Assembly (NCBI GenBank): GCA_965243485.1
Contig: CBDEVP010000001.1
Location: 2,914,001 to 2,978,000, forward strand
Direction of reading: 5' to 3'
Origin: UBA7330 sp965243485
GTDB taxonomy: Bacteria > Bacteroidota > Bacteroidia > Cytophagales > Cyclobacteriaceae
DNA length: 64,000 nucleotides
Shown piece by piece: positions 47,067 to 56,655 of the stretch. How positions within the stretch are numbered: position 1 is the stretch's first letter; every line of letters starts with the position of its first letter. A program made the translations under genes and the position numbers. The notes beneath the pieces were generated by a model, which was given only the letters and a program-made list of their open reading frames with translations, made no database searches and was not told the origin of the DNA.

Positions 47067-48380
47067 TTATACCATTGGTAGTTGATAATCCTCCCTGTAG
47101 GTGCGGCCACGCATCCTGTTGGCCTCCTCATCATTATCAAATTCCTCTTTGGCCGGATCCCATTTAAGGGGTCTTCCGAGATCATAACCAATATTGGCCA
47201 GGTGACAAACGGAAGCAGAGCGATGCCCGATCTCAGCTGGGCAGATAGGATCTTTACGTGATTTGATACATTCAATAAAATCCTGGTAGTGACTCTCGTT
47301 TCTGTAAAGCTCTACTTTATCATCCTCCATCTTGGACCGGATCAGGCCTGTAGGAAGCGATTCAAGGTACTGTCTGCTGACATCAATAACGCCTGTTGAT
47401 CCTTCAAAACGAACACCCCAGCCTCTGCCAAAATCTTCGTGGAACATTTCAATGCCATTCTGATAGATAAACTTTAGCCCCCTGACTGCGCGAGGATTTT
47501 TTGGCGGGATGATAGCTATCGGCCCTGTGTCATCCATTCCCAGGCCCCATTGGGCAATATCGAACATATGAGCTCCCCAGTCTGATATGATTCCACCGCC
47601 CAACTCTTCATAATCACGCCAGTCGGGGAAGAAATCACCGTCAAGGGTAGGGGCGAGTCTGTAATTATAACCCAGGATAGGCGCCGGCCCAAGCCACATG
47701 TCCCAGTTCAGGCCTTCAGGTATTGGCTCTGTAGGTAGGTCGTATGGTACGGCAGGGTCACCTACATTGACCAGTACTCGCTTGATATCGCCTATATGAC
47801 CGCTTCTAACCATCTCACAAGCGTCCCGGAAGCTTGGCCAGGAACGTTGCATACTGCCGGTTTGAAGCACTTTATTGTATTTTTTAGTGGCATCTACCAC
47901 GGCCCTTCCTTCCAAAATGTTGTGTGTCAGGGGCTTTTCACAATAAACGTCTTTTCCTGCTTTGATGGCATCAATGATATTGATGGCATGCCAGTGGTCA
48001 GGTGTGGCAATGATTACAGCGTCAATGTCTTTTCGTTTCAAAAGTTTACTATAATCCTCATAGATGTCACAACCCTTGTATTTTACCGTCCCTGCTTCAG
48101 CCGCGTAGTAGTCATTTACTTTTTTCTGGAAGACCTTGAGTTTGGCTTCGAACACATCGCTGGCCGCTACCATCCGGACTTCAGGCAGTTTCAGGAAGTT
48201 GTTGCCCAATCCCCCGCTTTGTTTGCCTGTGCCAATAAACCCAAGTGTGATCTTGTCACTCGGTGGGATTACTCCTGTTCCGCCCAATACATACCTTGGG
48301 ACGATGGAGAAGGAGGCCAGAGCGAAGGAAGACTGTTTAATGAAATTCCTTCTTGAGTTTTTGTTTGTTGATTTCTTCAT
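47067..48380 (-). CDS. Tat-exported Gfo/Idh/MocA-family oxidoreductase
   Basis: The product has 437 residues. A twin-arginine signal (NSRRNFIKQSSFALASFSIV) precedes the NAD(P)-binding GFIGTGKQSGGLG, the catalytic EKP in VYCEKPLTHN, and the substrate region GGGIISDWGAHMFDIAQWG. Unlike the relative at 22683, the EKP is canonical. It is predicted to act on a sugar in the periplasm. The start is taken as the MKKSTNK Met; an ATG four codons earlier is possible. It is convergent with the dioxygenase gene and divergent from the SDR gene. Confidence 0.9.
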   Translation of the reverse strand: MKKSTNKNSRRNFIKQSSFALASFSIVPRYVLGGTGVIPPSDKITLGFIGTGKQSGGLGNNFLKLPEVRMVAASDVFEAKLKVFQKKVNDYYAAEAGTVKYKGCDIYEDYSKLLKRKDIDAVIIATPDHWHAINIIDAIKAGKDVYCEKPLTHNILEGRAVVDATKKYNKVLQTGSMQRSWPSFRDACEMVRSGHIGDIKRVLVNVGDPAVPYDLPTEPIPEGLNWDMWLGPAPILGYNYRLAPTLDGDFFPDWRDYEELGGGIISDWGAHMFDIAQWGLGMDDTGPIAIIPPKNPRAVRGLKFIYQNGIEMFHEDFGRGWGVRFEGSTGVIDVSRQYLESLPTGLIRSKMEDDKVELYRNESHYQDFIECIKSRKDPICPAEIGHRSASVCHLANIGYDLGRPLKWDPAKEEFDNDEEANRMRGRTYREDYQLPMV

Positions 48381-48517
48381 TTTTAATACCATGTTGTGGC
48401 AGTTAATTTAGCGATCATTAAGTTTTGAGGCAAATATTTAGAGAAGATAGAATGGACCTTGGGTAGCTAAAATCCTTTTTTGACTATTTTGCATGCCACA
48501 TCAATTTCTTATTGCAG

Positions 48518-49282
48518 ATGAAAAGTTTAGCAGGTAAATCAGCGATCGTTACAGGAGCCGGAACAGGCATAGGCTTTGAGGTGTGCAGGCAGCTGGTTAA
48601 AAATGGATGCCATGTGATACTGAATGATGTGGATAAAAAAATCGCAGAGGAAGCGGCCGGTAAGTTAATGGGCAATCCCGGAAAGTGCGTGCCTTTGGCG
48701 GGGGACTCCTCAGATCTTAAGACCATTCAGTCCTTTGTGGATACGGCCGTTAGTAGCTTCGGGAAACTCGATATTGCCATTGCCAATTCCGGGATCACCT
48801 CGTTTGGCGATTTTTTCACTTTTGAACCAAACCGGTTTCAGCGACTGCTGGATGTGAATCTGAGAGGCACCTTCTTTCTGGCCCAAAAGGCTGCCAGTTA
48901 TATGAAGGAGCATGGCGGCGGGAGTATTGTCATGACCTCTTCCGTCACCGGTCATCAGGCGGTGAAGAGTCTCAGCGCTTACGGCATGTCGAAGGCGGCG
49001 ATAGAAATGCTGGCGAAGGCGCTGGTTTTGGACCTTGCTCCGCATAATATCAACGTGAATTGTGTTGCACCGGGAGCGACGGTGACAGAAAGGACCTTAC
49101 AGGAAGAAGAAGACTACGAAGGCACCTGGTCAAAGCTCATTCCGACGGGTAAAGCCTGCTATCCGATCGATATTGCCAATGCAATGTTGTTTCTCGCCAG
49201 TGATGAAGCCCGTCAGATCACCGGACAAACGATTGTGGTCGATGGTGGCTGGACAGCAACAAGCCCCTTACCACCTGAATAG
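48518..49282 (+). CDS. Short-chain dehydrogenase/reductase (SDR)
   Basis: The product has 254 residues. The NAD(P) loop TGAGTGIG is near residues 13-20, NSG in IANSGITSF is the second motif, and the catalytic Ser-Tyr-Lys set is in TSSVTGHQ and YGMSKAA. The C-terminus (ARQITGQTIVVDGGWTA) is typical. It probably oxidises a sugar or polyol alcohol group. ATG at 48518 is chosen; an upstream TTG two codons earlier is weaker. The aldose epimerase gene begins eight bases after its stop, suggesting one transcript. Confidence 0.93.
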   Translation: MKSLAGKSAIVTGAGTGIGFEVCRQLVKNGCHVILNDVDKKIAEEAAGKLMGNPGKCVPLAGDSSDLKTIQSFVDTAVSSFGKLDIAIANSGITSFGDFFTFEPNRFQRLLDVNLRGTFFLAQKAASYMKEHGGGSIVMTSSVTGHQAVKSLSAYGMSKAAIEMLAKALVLDLAPHNINVNCVAPGATVTERTLQEEEDYEGTWSKLIPTGKACYPIDIANAMLFLASDEARQITGQTIVVDGGWTATSPLPPE

Positions 49283-49290
49283 TATAAAAG

Positions 49291-50409
49291 ATGAAAAAAT
49301 TACAGATGATTTTTATTGCATTGATTGTATTCAATGCCTGCCAACCTTCAAAAGAAGAAAACATGACAATCAGTAAAAGCGTTTTTGGTTCCCTCGAAAA
49401 CGGGAAACCGGTTCATGAATACACCTTGACCAACCAGTCAGGTGCATCAGTATCGGTCATCAACTTTGGTTGTATGATCACCTCTATTCAGGTGCCGGAC
49501 AAGAAAGGAGAGCTGGGAGAGGTGGTCCTCGGCTTTGATGATTTGGCCCAATATCAGAAAAAAGCTTCCATGGGGGCACTCATTGGTCGGTTTGCCAACA
49601 GAATTGCCAATGCCTCGTTTGAGCTGGATGGTGTGAAGTATGAGCTGGAAGCAAATAATGGCCCCAACAATCTCCACAGTGGTTCTCAATCCTGGAACAG
49701 GGAAGTATGGGAGGTTATTGAAGAAATTAATACGGCTGATACTGTGGGGATCAGGCTAAGGTTTGTCAGTCCTCACATGGATGACGGATTTCCCGGGGAG
49801 GTTACCTGTATCGTGACCTACAAGTGGACAAATGATAATGCCCTGATCATTGACTATGAGGCAACGACCACTCAGAAAACGGTGATCAACCTCACCAATC
49901 ATAGTTATTTCAACCTGGGTGATCTTCAAAAGCCCATCACTGATCATGTGCTCTCAGTCAAGGCTTCCCATTTTCTGCCAGTTGATCAGTTTTCGATACC
50001 TACCGGTGAGTTGATGCCGGTGGAAAATACTCCTTTTGATTTTAGAAAACCCAAGCCTGTAGGTAAGGAGATTGATGCGGAGCATCCGCAGCTGGCCATC
50101 ACCAAAGGATATGACCACTGCTGGGTGATCGATGAATGGAATGGAGAGACTAAGGAGATCGCCACTTTGTATGAGCCGAATTCAGGGAGACAAATGGTGA
50201 CTTACACCAGTGAACCCGGGGTGCAGGTATATACCTCCAATGGGCTAAGTGGTAACGGACGCGGGCTTGAATTTGTGAACAGAGGAGCAATCTGTCTGGA
50301 GACGCAGCATTACCCGGATTCTCCCAATCAGCCGGATTTTCCCACGACAGTCCTCGAGCCTGGCGATCGGTTTACATCACAGACGATCTATCAATTTTCA
50401 GTGAGGTAG
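49291..50409 (+). CDS. Aldose 1-epimerase lipoprotein (GalM family)
   Basis: The product has 372 residues. A lipobox (IVFNAC) makes Cys16 the lipidated residue. The galactose-mutarotase fold is indicated by GALIGRFANRIANASF, NNGPNNLHSGSQSWNR (first catalytic His), INLTNHSYFNLGD (second His) and the late Glu in GAICLETQHYPDSPNQ. It interconverts the anomers of free aldoses and acts outside the cytoplasm. It is probably co-transcribed with the SDR gene, fitting the carbohydrate-processing group here. Confidence 0.93.
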   Translation: MKKLQMIFIALIVFNACQPSKEENMTISKSVFGSLENGKPVHEYTLTNQSGASVSVINFGCMITSIQVPDKKGELGEVVLGFDDLAQYQKKASMGALIGRFANRIANASFELDGVKYELEANNGPNNLHSGSQSWNREVWEVIEEINTADTVGIRLRFVSPHMDDGFPGEVTCIVTYKWTNDNALIIDYEATTTQKTVINLTNHSYFNLGDLQKPITDHVLSVKASHFLPVDQFSIPTGELMPVENTPFDFRKPKPVGKEIDAEHPQLAITKGYDHCWVIDEWNGETKEIATLYEPNSGRQMVTYTSEPGVQVYTSNGLSGNGRGLEFVNRGAICLETQHYPDSPNQPDFPTTVLEPGDRFTSQTIYQFSVR

Positions 50410-50410
50410 G

Positions 50411-51595
50411 TTAAGCCAGCAGTTCTTCGGTAATTTCCCTGACCATCTTGTTCTTTTTGGTCTGTTGTTGCCAGATCAGTAAAAGCATGGTGATCAGAAT
50501 AATGGAAGAGATCAGGATATTGACCATGATGGTTATTCTCCTTTCTTCTATCTGTTGCACCTTTAATTCATAATTTTCCGTGATCATCTGGATACGGTAG
50601 GCATCATCGGCATCGAGGGAAGCTTCCTCTCTTTGATAGTAGTCGAGCATTTGATCATTGAAGTCTCTGGAATATCTTAGTGCAGTCTCATGATCTCCGA
50701 GAGATTCATAAGCATTTGACAAATGTGCATAGAGCTTCAGGTTCTCGGGATTGTTGATCTGGTCATCCAGAAGTTCTTCAGCTTTGATTCCGGCCTCAAT
50801 GGACTTAATAATCATGCCTTGTTCCAGGTAGAGCTCACTCAGGTTTTGAAATGCCTGGAACTGAAATTTTGAATCCCCTATTTCCGTGGTTTTGTTAAAA
50901 TGCAATTGTGCAGTTGAGTAATCACCATTTTTCCAGGCAGTAATTGCATAGTTATTATGAGCTTTTGCCAGGGTACCCGAAGGAAGGGAATCTGAAGATA
51001 ATACATTGTTTAGATATCTGGCTGATTCTTCATAGTTGCCGGATTCCCTCATCATGGTGCCAATTTTAATCTGGATCTCTGCCTTCATCAGGTTCTGATC
51101 GTATTCAACACACAGCTTAAAGGCCTGCCCCAGATTATCAATTGCTTCTTCAGATAGACCCATTCTGCTTTGAGACAATGCCAGGTTGTATAAAAGCTCA
51201 CCTCTTTCCGACTCAATCGCATGTTTCAGGGATTCATCGTAATACTTTATGGCAAGTTCAAAATTGCTGTAGTGATAGTAGATAGCTCCGATATTGTTGT
51301 TTATCCATGTAAACATGTAACGGGTGACCTCCGATTTTTCCCCGGATTCTTCTAAAAATCTGAGGGATTCATGGAATTTTAATAGTGCTTCGGAAAGTCT
51401 GTTCTGTTCCAAAAAAATGTAGCCCTGATTTGCGAAGAGTTTGGTCTCTTCAAATTCTGTCAGGTTCATTTCCCGGGCGCTGTCCAGATACTGTTGGGCT
51501 TTCAACAGATCATGTTCTCTCAAACTACCGGAAGCCTTTTCCAATAGTTCGGATGGAGAACTCAGGATGATAAATAGTAATAGATAATTAAACAT
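50411..51595 (-). CDS. TPR-repeat membrane protein ending just after its membrane helix
   Basis: The product has 394 residues. A signal peptide is followed by about seven tetratricopeptide-like repeats (from ELLEKASGSLREHDLLKAQQYLDSAREM to NPENLKLYAHLSNAYESLGDHETALRYS). A single transmembrane helix near residues 355-375 (MVNILISSIILITMLLLIW) leads to a 20-residue basic tail. In Bacteroidota this TPR-TM layout usually continues into a histidine kinase or LuxR domain, which is absent here, so the protein is a possible truncated sensor. Its stop lies one base from the galM stop on the opposite strand. Confidence 0.78.
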   Translation of the reverse strand: MFNYLLLFIILSSPSELLEKASGSLREHDLLKAQQYLDSAREMNLTEFEETKLFANQGYIFLEQNRLSEALLKFHESLRFLEESGEKSEVTRYMFTWINNNIGAIYYHYSNFELAIKYYDESLKHAIESERGELLYNLALSQSRMGLSEEAIDNLGQAFKLCVEYDQNLMKAEIQIKIGTMMRESGNYEESARYLNNVLSSDSLPSGTLAKAHNNYAITAWKNGDYSTAQLHFNKTTEIGDSKFQFQAFQNLSELYLEQGMIIKSIEAGIKAEELLDDQINNPENLKLYAHLSNAYESLGDHETALRYSRDFNDQMLDYYQREEASLDADDAYRIQMITENYELKVQQIEERRITIMVNILISSIILITMLLLIWQQQTKKNKMVREITEELLA

Positions 51596-51628
51596 AGCTA
51601 GTTCCTTAATGAAGAGTCTAAAATATAA

Positions 51629-51657
51629 AAAAGCTTCCTTATGATAAAGAAGCTTTT
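51629..51657 (-). terminator. Terminator of the small lipoprotein gene
   Basis: On the minus strand AAAAGCTTC, an 11-base loop and GAAGCTTTT are followed by a T-rich stretch. It lies between the small lipoprotein gene and the TPR gene, so the TPR gene probably has its own promoter. Confidence 0.75.
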
Positions 51658-51732
51658 GAATACGATATAGCTCATGCTGGAACCAGCTAAAATTCTGGCA
51701 TTTTTAATGACGGTTTGATACCCTTTCAGGCA

Positions 51733-51885
51733 TCAAGGGGTTGGGGGTTTGGTTGTTGGGCCTTCTCCGTCGTTGGGAGCTTTAAATTCAGGAACATTTT
51801 GCTCGATTTCAGCCATGCTGTCATCCACACAAGAAGCAAGACCAATGGTAATAGTAGCAACAAGAATTACAAATAACTTTTTCAT
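51733..51885 (-). CDS. Small 50-residue lipoprotein
   Basis: A 50-codon frame starting MKKLFVILVATITIGLASC: a basic start, a hydrophobic core and a lipobox GLASC place the lipidated Cys at residue 19. The mature part (DDSMAEIEQNVPEFKAP and a Pro/Thr-rich end) is only about 31 residues. A terminator follows 76 bases downstream. The frame and signal are convincing even though it is short. I do not recognise it and its function is unknown. It lies upstream of the TPR gene on the same strand. Confidence 0.7.
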   Translation of the reverse strand: MKKLFVILVATITIGLASCVDDSMAEIEQNVPEFKAPNDGEGPTTKPPTP

Positions 51886-52567
51886 AGTTTTTAATTGATT
51901 TTAGTTATATATGATTTTTTGTCAAAAGTATAGATTCTTCATACTATTTGCCATTACCTTTTTTTTAAAAAATTGTTTTATTGTGCTGATAATCAGAGCA
52001 AACTGTCATAAAAAACAAAAAATTGAGATCAGATAATATTAGAAAAATACAATAAATATGAAACGTAAAATATGAATTTATTTCGATTAAAATATTAAAT
52101 TATATATAACGTTATAAAGATTCAGAAAAGAGATATTTATGCGATTTTGCACCCTTGATAAATTGCAGCATGATGAGTATCAATCACATATGAAGATTTG
52201 AAGAATTTTTAGTGATTAATATGAATTTTCGGGTTTCCAGGGCAGAAGGATATTGTTATAAATAACGATATATTTATCGAAAATTCTGTATTTTGTCGCA
52301 ATTGGAGAATTCTTTTTCTCTTTGAAAATTCAGTGAAATATTTATTTTCAGCACAGGTAAGAAGGCTTGAAAATCGTCCTTTTTTCAAGAAAAAAGTTCT
52401 TATTTCCAACCTTTATTTTCTTATCGATGAATATGGATAATAATTTTGTTCATCAATTTCCATCATATGCCCTATTGAACCAGGCATCTTTTTTGATTGA
52501 TATCAGTGTAATTATATATTATATTGAGACATCGGATCTTCGGTAGCAAACAAAGCTTTGCTGAATA
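51886..52567. other. 682-base AT-rich intergenic gap
   Basis: No convincing coding frame is seen. The stretch is AT-rich, with runs such as AATATTAAATTATATATAAC and several short hairpin-prone segments, including AGCAAA/TTTGCT near 52542-52558. It probably holds the promoter of the small lipoprotein gene and terminator-like structure for the AI-2E-type gene. No repeat family was recognised. Confidence 0.5.
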
Positions 52568-53599
52568 TCAGGTCAACCGATTTCCCATCAGGTCCCCCAG
52601 CGGCCTGGTCTCATCAAAGTAATTTAATATGATTCTTAGTACACCGATGAGTGGCAGAGCCAGGATGAGACCGGCAATCCCCCATAAGAAACCTCCAACA
52701 ATCATGGAAAAAATGACTACCAGGGGATTGACATCAATTTTTGATCCTATGATGTTCGGAGTAATGAAATTTCCCTCAATTTGCTGGATGGTATAATACA
52801 GGATCACTATGGCTACGGGTTGCCAAACCGTATCGGTGGTTGCCAGGGCATATAAAAAAGGAAAAATACCTCCGATGGTGGTCCCGATGTAAGGGATGAT
52901 GATCAGTCCTGCAGCTAAAAATCCCCAAAAAAGGAAATAGTCGATGCCAATGATCCACAAGCCAAAGGAATTGAGACACCCAAGAATCAGAATGACAATA
53001 AAAAGTCCAAAAACATATTGCTGGATTGTTGCCTGTACTTCCGACATCATGTTAGATCTTCTGTCAGTATCCTTTTTACCAAGCAGAATGTTTTTCATAC
53101 CCTTCCGATAGGTTAGAAGGAAGAAGATATAAATTAAGGTCAGAAAGAAGTTTCCTATAGCTGCCAGGGATGAACTGATACTATTTTCCACAAGACTGAA
53201 AATATAACTGATGATCCTTGACGCATTTTCTTCCAGGCGGTCCTGAATATTCAGGTCCAGAAATCCGAAATTGTTCTCCACCAGTTCTTTTAAGGTATTC
53301 AATCCCTGCTGCAATCTGTCTGTAATCCTGGGTAAGTCCTGAAATATGTTGCTAAAGATCACGGAAACAGTAATGATCAGCCCTGTGAGAATTAAAATAA
53401 AGCCAAGCAATGTGAGTACGACAGCCAATAACCTGTTTACTTTCTTTGATTCAAGAAAATTACAGATGGGGATCAGGCATAGGGTGATAAGGATTGCAAA
53501 AATGATCGGAGCGATGATGGCTTTTGCCAAAATCATGACGGTGACTACCATGGCCAGCAGAATACAGAGCAGACTGATATTTTGAAGATTCAATTTCAT
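52568..53599 (-). CDS. AI-2E-family membrane permease
   Basis: The product has 343 residues from the preferred start MKLNLQNISLL; an upstream Met would add 30 polar residues and lies in a region unlike the family's N-terminus. About eight hydrophobic helices are visible, with the family's LIIIPYIGTTIGGIFPFLYAL and LVVIFSMIVGGFLWGIAGLILALPLIGVLRIIL segments near the C-terminal half. Members include an autoinducer-2 exporter and Na+/H+-type transporters; the substrate is unknown. It is divergent from the MscS gene. Confidence 0.92.
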   Translation of the reverse strand: MKLNLQNISLLCILLAMVVTVMILAKAIIAPIIFAILITLCLIPICNFLESKKVNRLLAVVLTLLGFILILTGLIITVSVIFSNIFQDLPRITDRLQQGLNTLKELVENNFGFLDLNIQDRLEENASRIISYIFSLVENSISSSLAAIGNFFLTLIYIFFLLTYRKGMKNILLGKKDTDRRSNMMSEVQATIQQYVFGLFIVILILGCLNSFGLWIIGIDYFLFWGFLAAGLIIIPYIGTTIGGIFPFLYALATTDTVWQPVAIVILYYTIQQIEGNFITPNIIGSKIDVNPLVVIFSMIVGGFLWGIAGLILALPLIGVLRIILNYFDETRPLGDLMGNRLT

Positions 53600-53706
53600 G
53601 GGATCAATAGAAATAGTTTGGTCGGATTTCCCACGGAAAAGCAAACATATCCAACCTTTCGGCATTTGTCGCAGGTAAATACATTTCATTTAAATTACAA
53701 TCCATC

Positions 53707-54621
53707 ATGCAGATTATCGACTGGATAGAAACCAACTGGAATATTAATCAGGATATTGTGTGGAAACTGGCCATTTCCCTGATGGCAATATTGGTATTGT
53801 TTATCCTCCGGTACTTCGCCATTCAGATTGCTTTCAGGAGGCTCAGTGACGAAAGGCTGAAGTCCAGGTATTTGTGGAAAAAGGGGATCAAGAATACCTA
53901 TTACGTACTTCTCCTGATTGTACTGGCAGCTATCTGGTTGGATAAGGTTGGATCATTGGCTACGTTCTTGGGTCTGTTTTCAGCCGGGCTGGCGATAGCT
54001 TTAAAGGATCCTTTGGTGAATCTTGCCGGCTGGCTTTTCATCATTGTGCGAAAACCGCTCCAGCTGGGAGACCGGATCCAGATCGGTGATTATTCCGGAG
54101 ACGTCATTGATGTACGATTCTTTCAATTTACCATCAATGAGATCGGCAATTGGGTGGATGCAGATCAAAGTACGGGCAGGATTATCCACATTCCCAATGG
54201 CTATGTTTTTCAGTACCCCCAGGCTAACTACAACCAGGGATTTTCCCACATCTGGAATGAAATAGGGGTCCTGGTTACTTTTGAAAGCAACTGGGAAGAC
54301 GCAAAAGAAATCCTTTCCGGAATCGTCAATAGACATGCGGAGCAGATTTCCATAAGTGCCCGGAAAAAGCTGATCGAGGCTTCCAAAAAGTTCATGATCT
54401 TTTACCGGACACTCACACCATATGTTTATGTATCGGTGAAGGATAGCGGAGTGATGCTCACCATGCGGTACCTCACGCTACCCCAAAGAAGAAGATCATC
54501 TGAAGACAAGATCTGGTCAGAGGTATTGAAAGCTTTTGCCAGCCGGAAGGATATTGACTTTGCATACCCTACCACCAGATTTTATCAAAACTGGAAGGAA
54601 GGAAAGCCCGGGGCTCAGTGA
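53707..54621 (+). CDS. MscS-family mechanosensitive ion channel
   Basis: The product has 304 residues. Three to four N-terminal transmembrane helices lead to the pore-lining helix (GSLATFLGLFSAGLAIALKDPLVNLAGWLFIIVRKP), followed by the beta domain (GDRIQIGDYSGDVIDVRFFQF) with the IPNGYVFQYPQANYNQG signature. The C-terminal cage domain is shortened but present. It should gate on membrane tension to release solutes. It is divergent from the AI-2E-type permease and convergent with the lipoprotein gene downstream. Confidence 0.94.
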   Translation: MQIIDWIETNWNINQDIVWKLAISLMAILVLFILRYFAIQIAFRRLSDERLKSRYLWKKGIKNTYYVLLLIVLAAIWLDKVGSLATFLGLFSAGLAIALKDPLVNLAGWLFIIVRKPLQLGDRIQIGDYSGDVIDVRFFQFTINEIGNWVDADQSTGRIIHIPNGYVFQYPQANYNQGFSHIWNEIGVLVTFESNWEDAKEILSGIVNRHAEQISISARKKLIEASKKFMIFYRTLTPYVYVSVKDSGVMLTMRYLTLPQRRRSSEDKIWSEVLKAFASRKDIDFAYPTTRFYQNWKEGKPGAQ

Positions 54622-54634
54622 TGAGCGTTTGTTT

Positions 54635-55486
54635 TTATTTGAAATTGATGCTTACAGGTTTTTCCAGTTCAAGCTTAAGACCTTCAAACTTTTCCATAAA
54701 GACTCTTAATTCCTCAGTAGTTTCAGGTTTCTGACTGGTCAGCTCTGAGAAGGCCTGTTTGTTTTTCATCATCTCACCCATATCCATATCCATCAGTGTG
54801 ATGGCTGATCCATCTCTGTAGGAGGCATTGGTTTCCACGATCTTACCATCCACTTCTACCTTCATCGTAAAACGCATTCCGGTAAACATTTGGCTCATTT
54901 CTTCCGTCATGGCACTGAGTTCATCTGAACTTTCTTCCATGTCTTCAAATTTCAGATTGTTATCTCCTTCTTCTTTTTTGGATCTGTCTATTTCATTACG
55001 ATTGATGAGGAGCGTTGGTCTTTTCCCACCTTTGAAAACGAAGGAGTAAAATTCCCTGTCCGATTCTTCTTTTTCAGAGGTTGGAGGACTCATGCCGGTA
55101 TCCACCTTGTCTTCCTGGCTGGTATTTAGTTTTATTTTTTCTATATCATCGAACGAATAGACTGCAGTATATCCTTCCCAATCCTTTTCTTTCACTTCCA
55201 TGCCCGACTGATAGGTGACATTTTCCCCAAAGTCGCTGGCTTCTTTGGCCAGCTTTTCTTTATCGAAGAGTGAAAACTCCTTTTTCTCCATTTCTTCAGT
55301 ACCGGGTTCGCCGAAGGATTCACTAAACGAACGCATCATATCAGCAAATACTTTAGACATCATCACCGTTTCTGTGATTGTACCGCTGCCATCCTTGTTC
55401 ACCCTGATCACAGTTTCCACACGAACGCAACTGGTCAAAATGAACATTGAAAGAAGAAACACCAGGATCTTTTGTGTTCTTTTCAT
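54635..55486 (-). CDS. Uncharacterised lipoprotein
   Basis: The product has 283 residues. From MKRTQKILVFLLSMFILTSC the lipobox places Cys at residue 20. The body begins with a beta strand (VRVETVIRVNKDGSGTITETVMMS) typical of lipoproteins with DUF-type repeat hairpins, and it is rich in Glu/Lys/Asp (SEKEESDREFYSF, EKPVSINFK). I cannot assign it to a named family. It is convergent with the MscS gene and divergent from the hydrolase gene. The longer version adds seven residues and is less likely. Confidence 0.72.
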   Translation of the reverse strand: MKRTQKILVFLLSMFILTSCVRVETVIRVNKDGSGTITETVMMSKVFADMMRSFSESFGEPGTEEMEKKEFSLFDKEKLAKEASDFGENVTYQSGMEVKEKDWEGYTAVYSFDDIEKIKLNTSQEDKVDTGMSPPTSEKEESDREFYSFVFKGGKRPTLLINRNEIDRSKKEEGDNNLKFEDMEESSDELSAMTEEMSQMFTGMRFTMKVEVDGKIVETNASYRDGSAITLMDMDMGEMMKNKQAFSELTSQKPETTEELRVFMEKFEGLKLELEKPVSINFK

Positions 55487-55626
55487 GGAAATGCGATGAT
55501 TGTTCATCTGTAAATTAGTGATTTATCCCAATAAATGTCGATCCGATCCATTTGATAATAATTCTTCATCATATGCTTTGAGCAGAGGTCATGTTTTGAT
55601 CGTACCTTTATATAGAAATATAAAAT

Positions 55627-56655
55627 ATGAGAGCAATCAAGATTATCCTGGTGATCCTTGTGATATTGTCGGGGGTATTTTTACTGGGTCCTCAGGTGTC
55701 CTATGATCCTTTGCCATCGCCGGAAATTGAGCTTTCGGAAGTTAGGATTGAGCAGCTGGATGATTATGTGGCATTGAAGGAGTCTGAATACCCTAACATC
55801 AGGCAAGGCAACGAAGCAATCATTTATTGGGCTGATTCGGCTAAAACCAGGACCCGGTATGCTATGGTCTACCTGCACGGCTTTTCCGCCTCACGCGAGG
55901 AGGGAAATCCGGTTCACCTCAATGTGGCCAGAAAATTCGGTTTTAACCTGTATCTGCCAAGACTTGCCAATCATGGACTGGAAGGCGAAGAATCCATGAC
56001 GGATCTCTCGCCCAATGGCTTAATAGAAAGTGCTAAAGAGGCCATCGCCATTGGTCAGTTGTTGGGCGAGGATGTGATCGTCATGTCGACCTCGACAGGA
56101 GGTACTTTATCCATTTACCTGGCAGGTGCAAACCCTGAAATCATCGACGCCATGATCCTTTTTTCCCCCAATATCGAGATTGCGGACCAGTCGGCAAAGA
56201 TCCTAACCATGCCCTGGGGGCTGCAACTTGGCAAAATCATTGCCGGAGATTTCAGGAGTTTTGAAGGTGATTCTCTGGTAGATCAATACTGGACTTCCAA
56301 GTACCGGATTGAAGCCATTGCTGCCTTGCAAAAGTTGCTGGATGAGACCATGCATGAAGATGTTTTTGAAAAAGTCACCCAACCCTATTTTCTTGGTTAT
56401 TATTATAAGAACGATACAGCTCAGGACCGAACGGTCTCCGTCGAAGCGATCAGAAGGTTCGACTCAAAGACCTCAACTCCGCCCGACAAAAAAAGAGTGG
56501 TGGCCTTTCCGGAGGTGGGAGAGCATGTCATTGCTTCTTATATCACCAGCAAGGATTTGGAGAGTGTAGAGAAAGAGGTTTCTGATTTCATGACGGAAGT
56601 GCTCAGCTTACAGCCAACCCGGTCACTTGACACTTTGCTGACTCAAAACTTTTAG
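55627..56655 (+). CDS. Alpha/beta-hydrolase, probably exported
   Basis: The product has 342 residues. An N-terminal hydrophobic stretch (IKIILVILVILSGVFLLGP) is a signal or anchor. The hydrolase fold is indicated by MVYLHGFSASREEGNPVHLN, the nucleophile elbow MSTSTGG (S-x-S-x-G, where the first Gly of GxSxG is replaced by Ser), a candidate acid in the late region, and the His in FPEVGEHVIA. The substrate is unknown. Its last 33 bases overlap the end of the convergent peroxiredoxin gene. Confidence 0.83.
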   Translation: MRAIKIILVILVILSGVFLLGPQVSYDPLPSPEIELSEVRIEQLDDYVALKESEYPNIRQGNEAIIYWADSAKTRTRYAMVYLHGFSASREEGNPVHLNVARKFGFNLYLPRLANHGLEGEESMTDLSPNGLIESAKEAIAIGQLLGEDVIVMSTSTGGTLSIYLAGANPEIIDAMILFSPNIEIADQSAKILTMPWGLQLGKIIAGDFRSFEGDSLVDQYWTSKYRIEAIAALQKLLDETMHEDVFEKVTQPYFLGYYYKNDTAQDRTVSVEAIRRFDSKTSTPPDKKRVVAFPEVGEHVIASYITSKDLESVEKEVSDFMTEVLSLQPTRSLDTLLTQNF

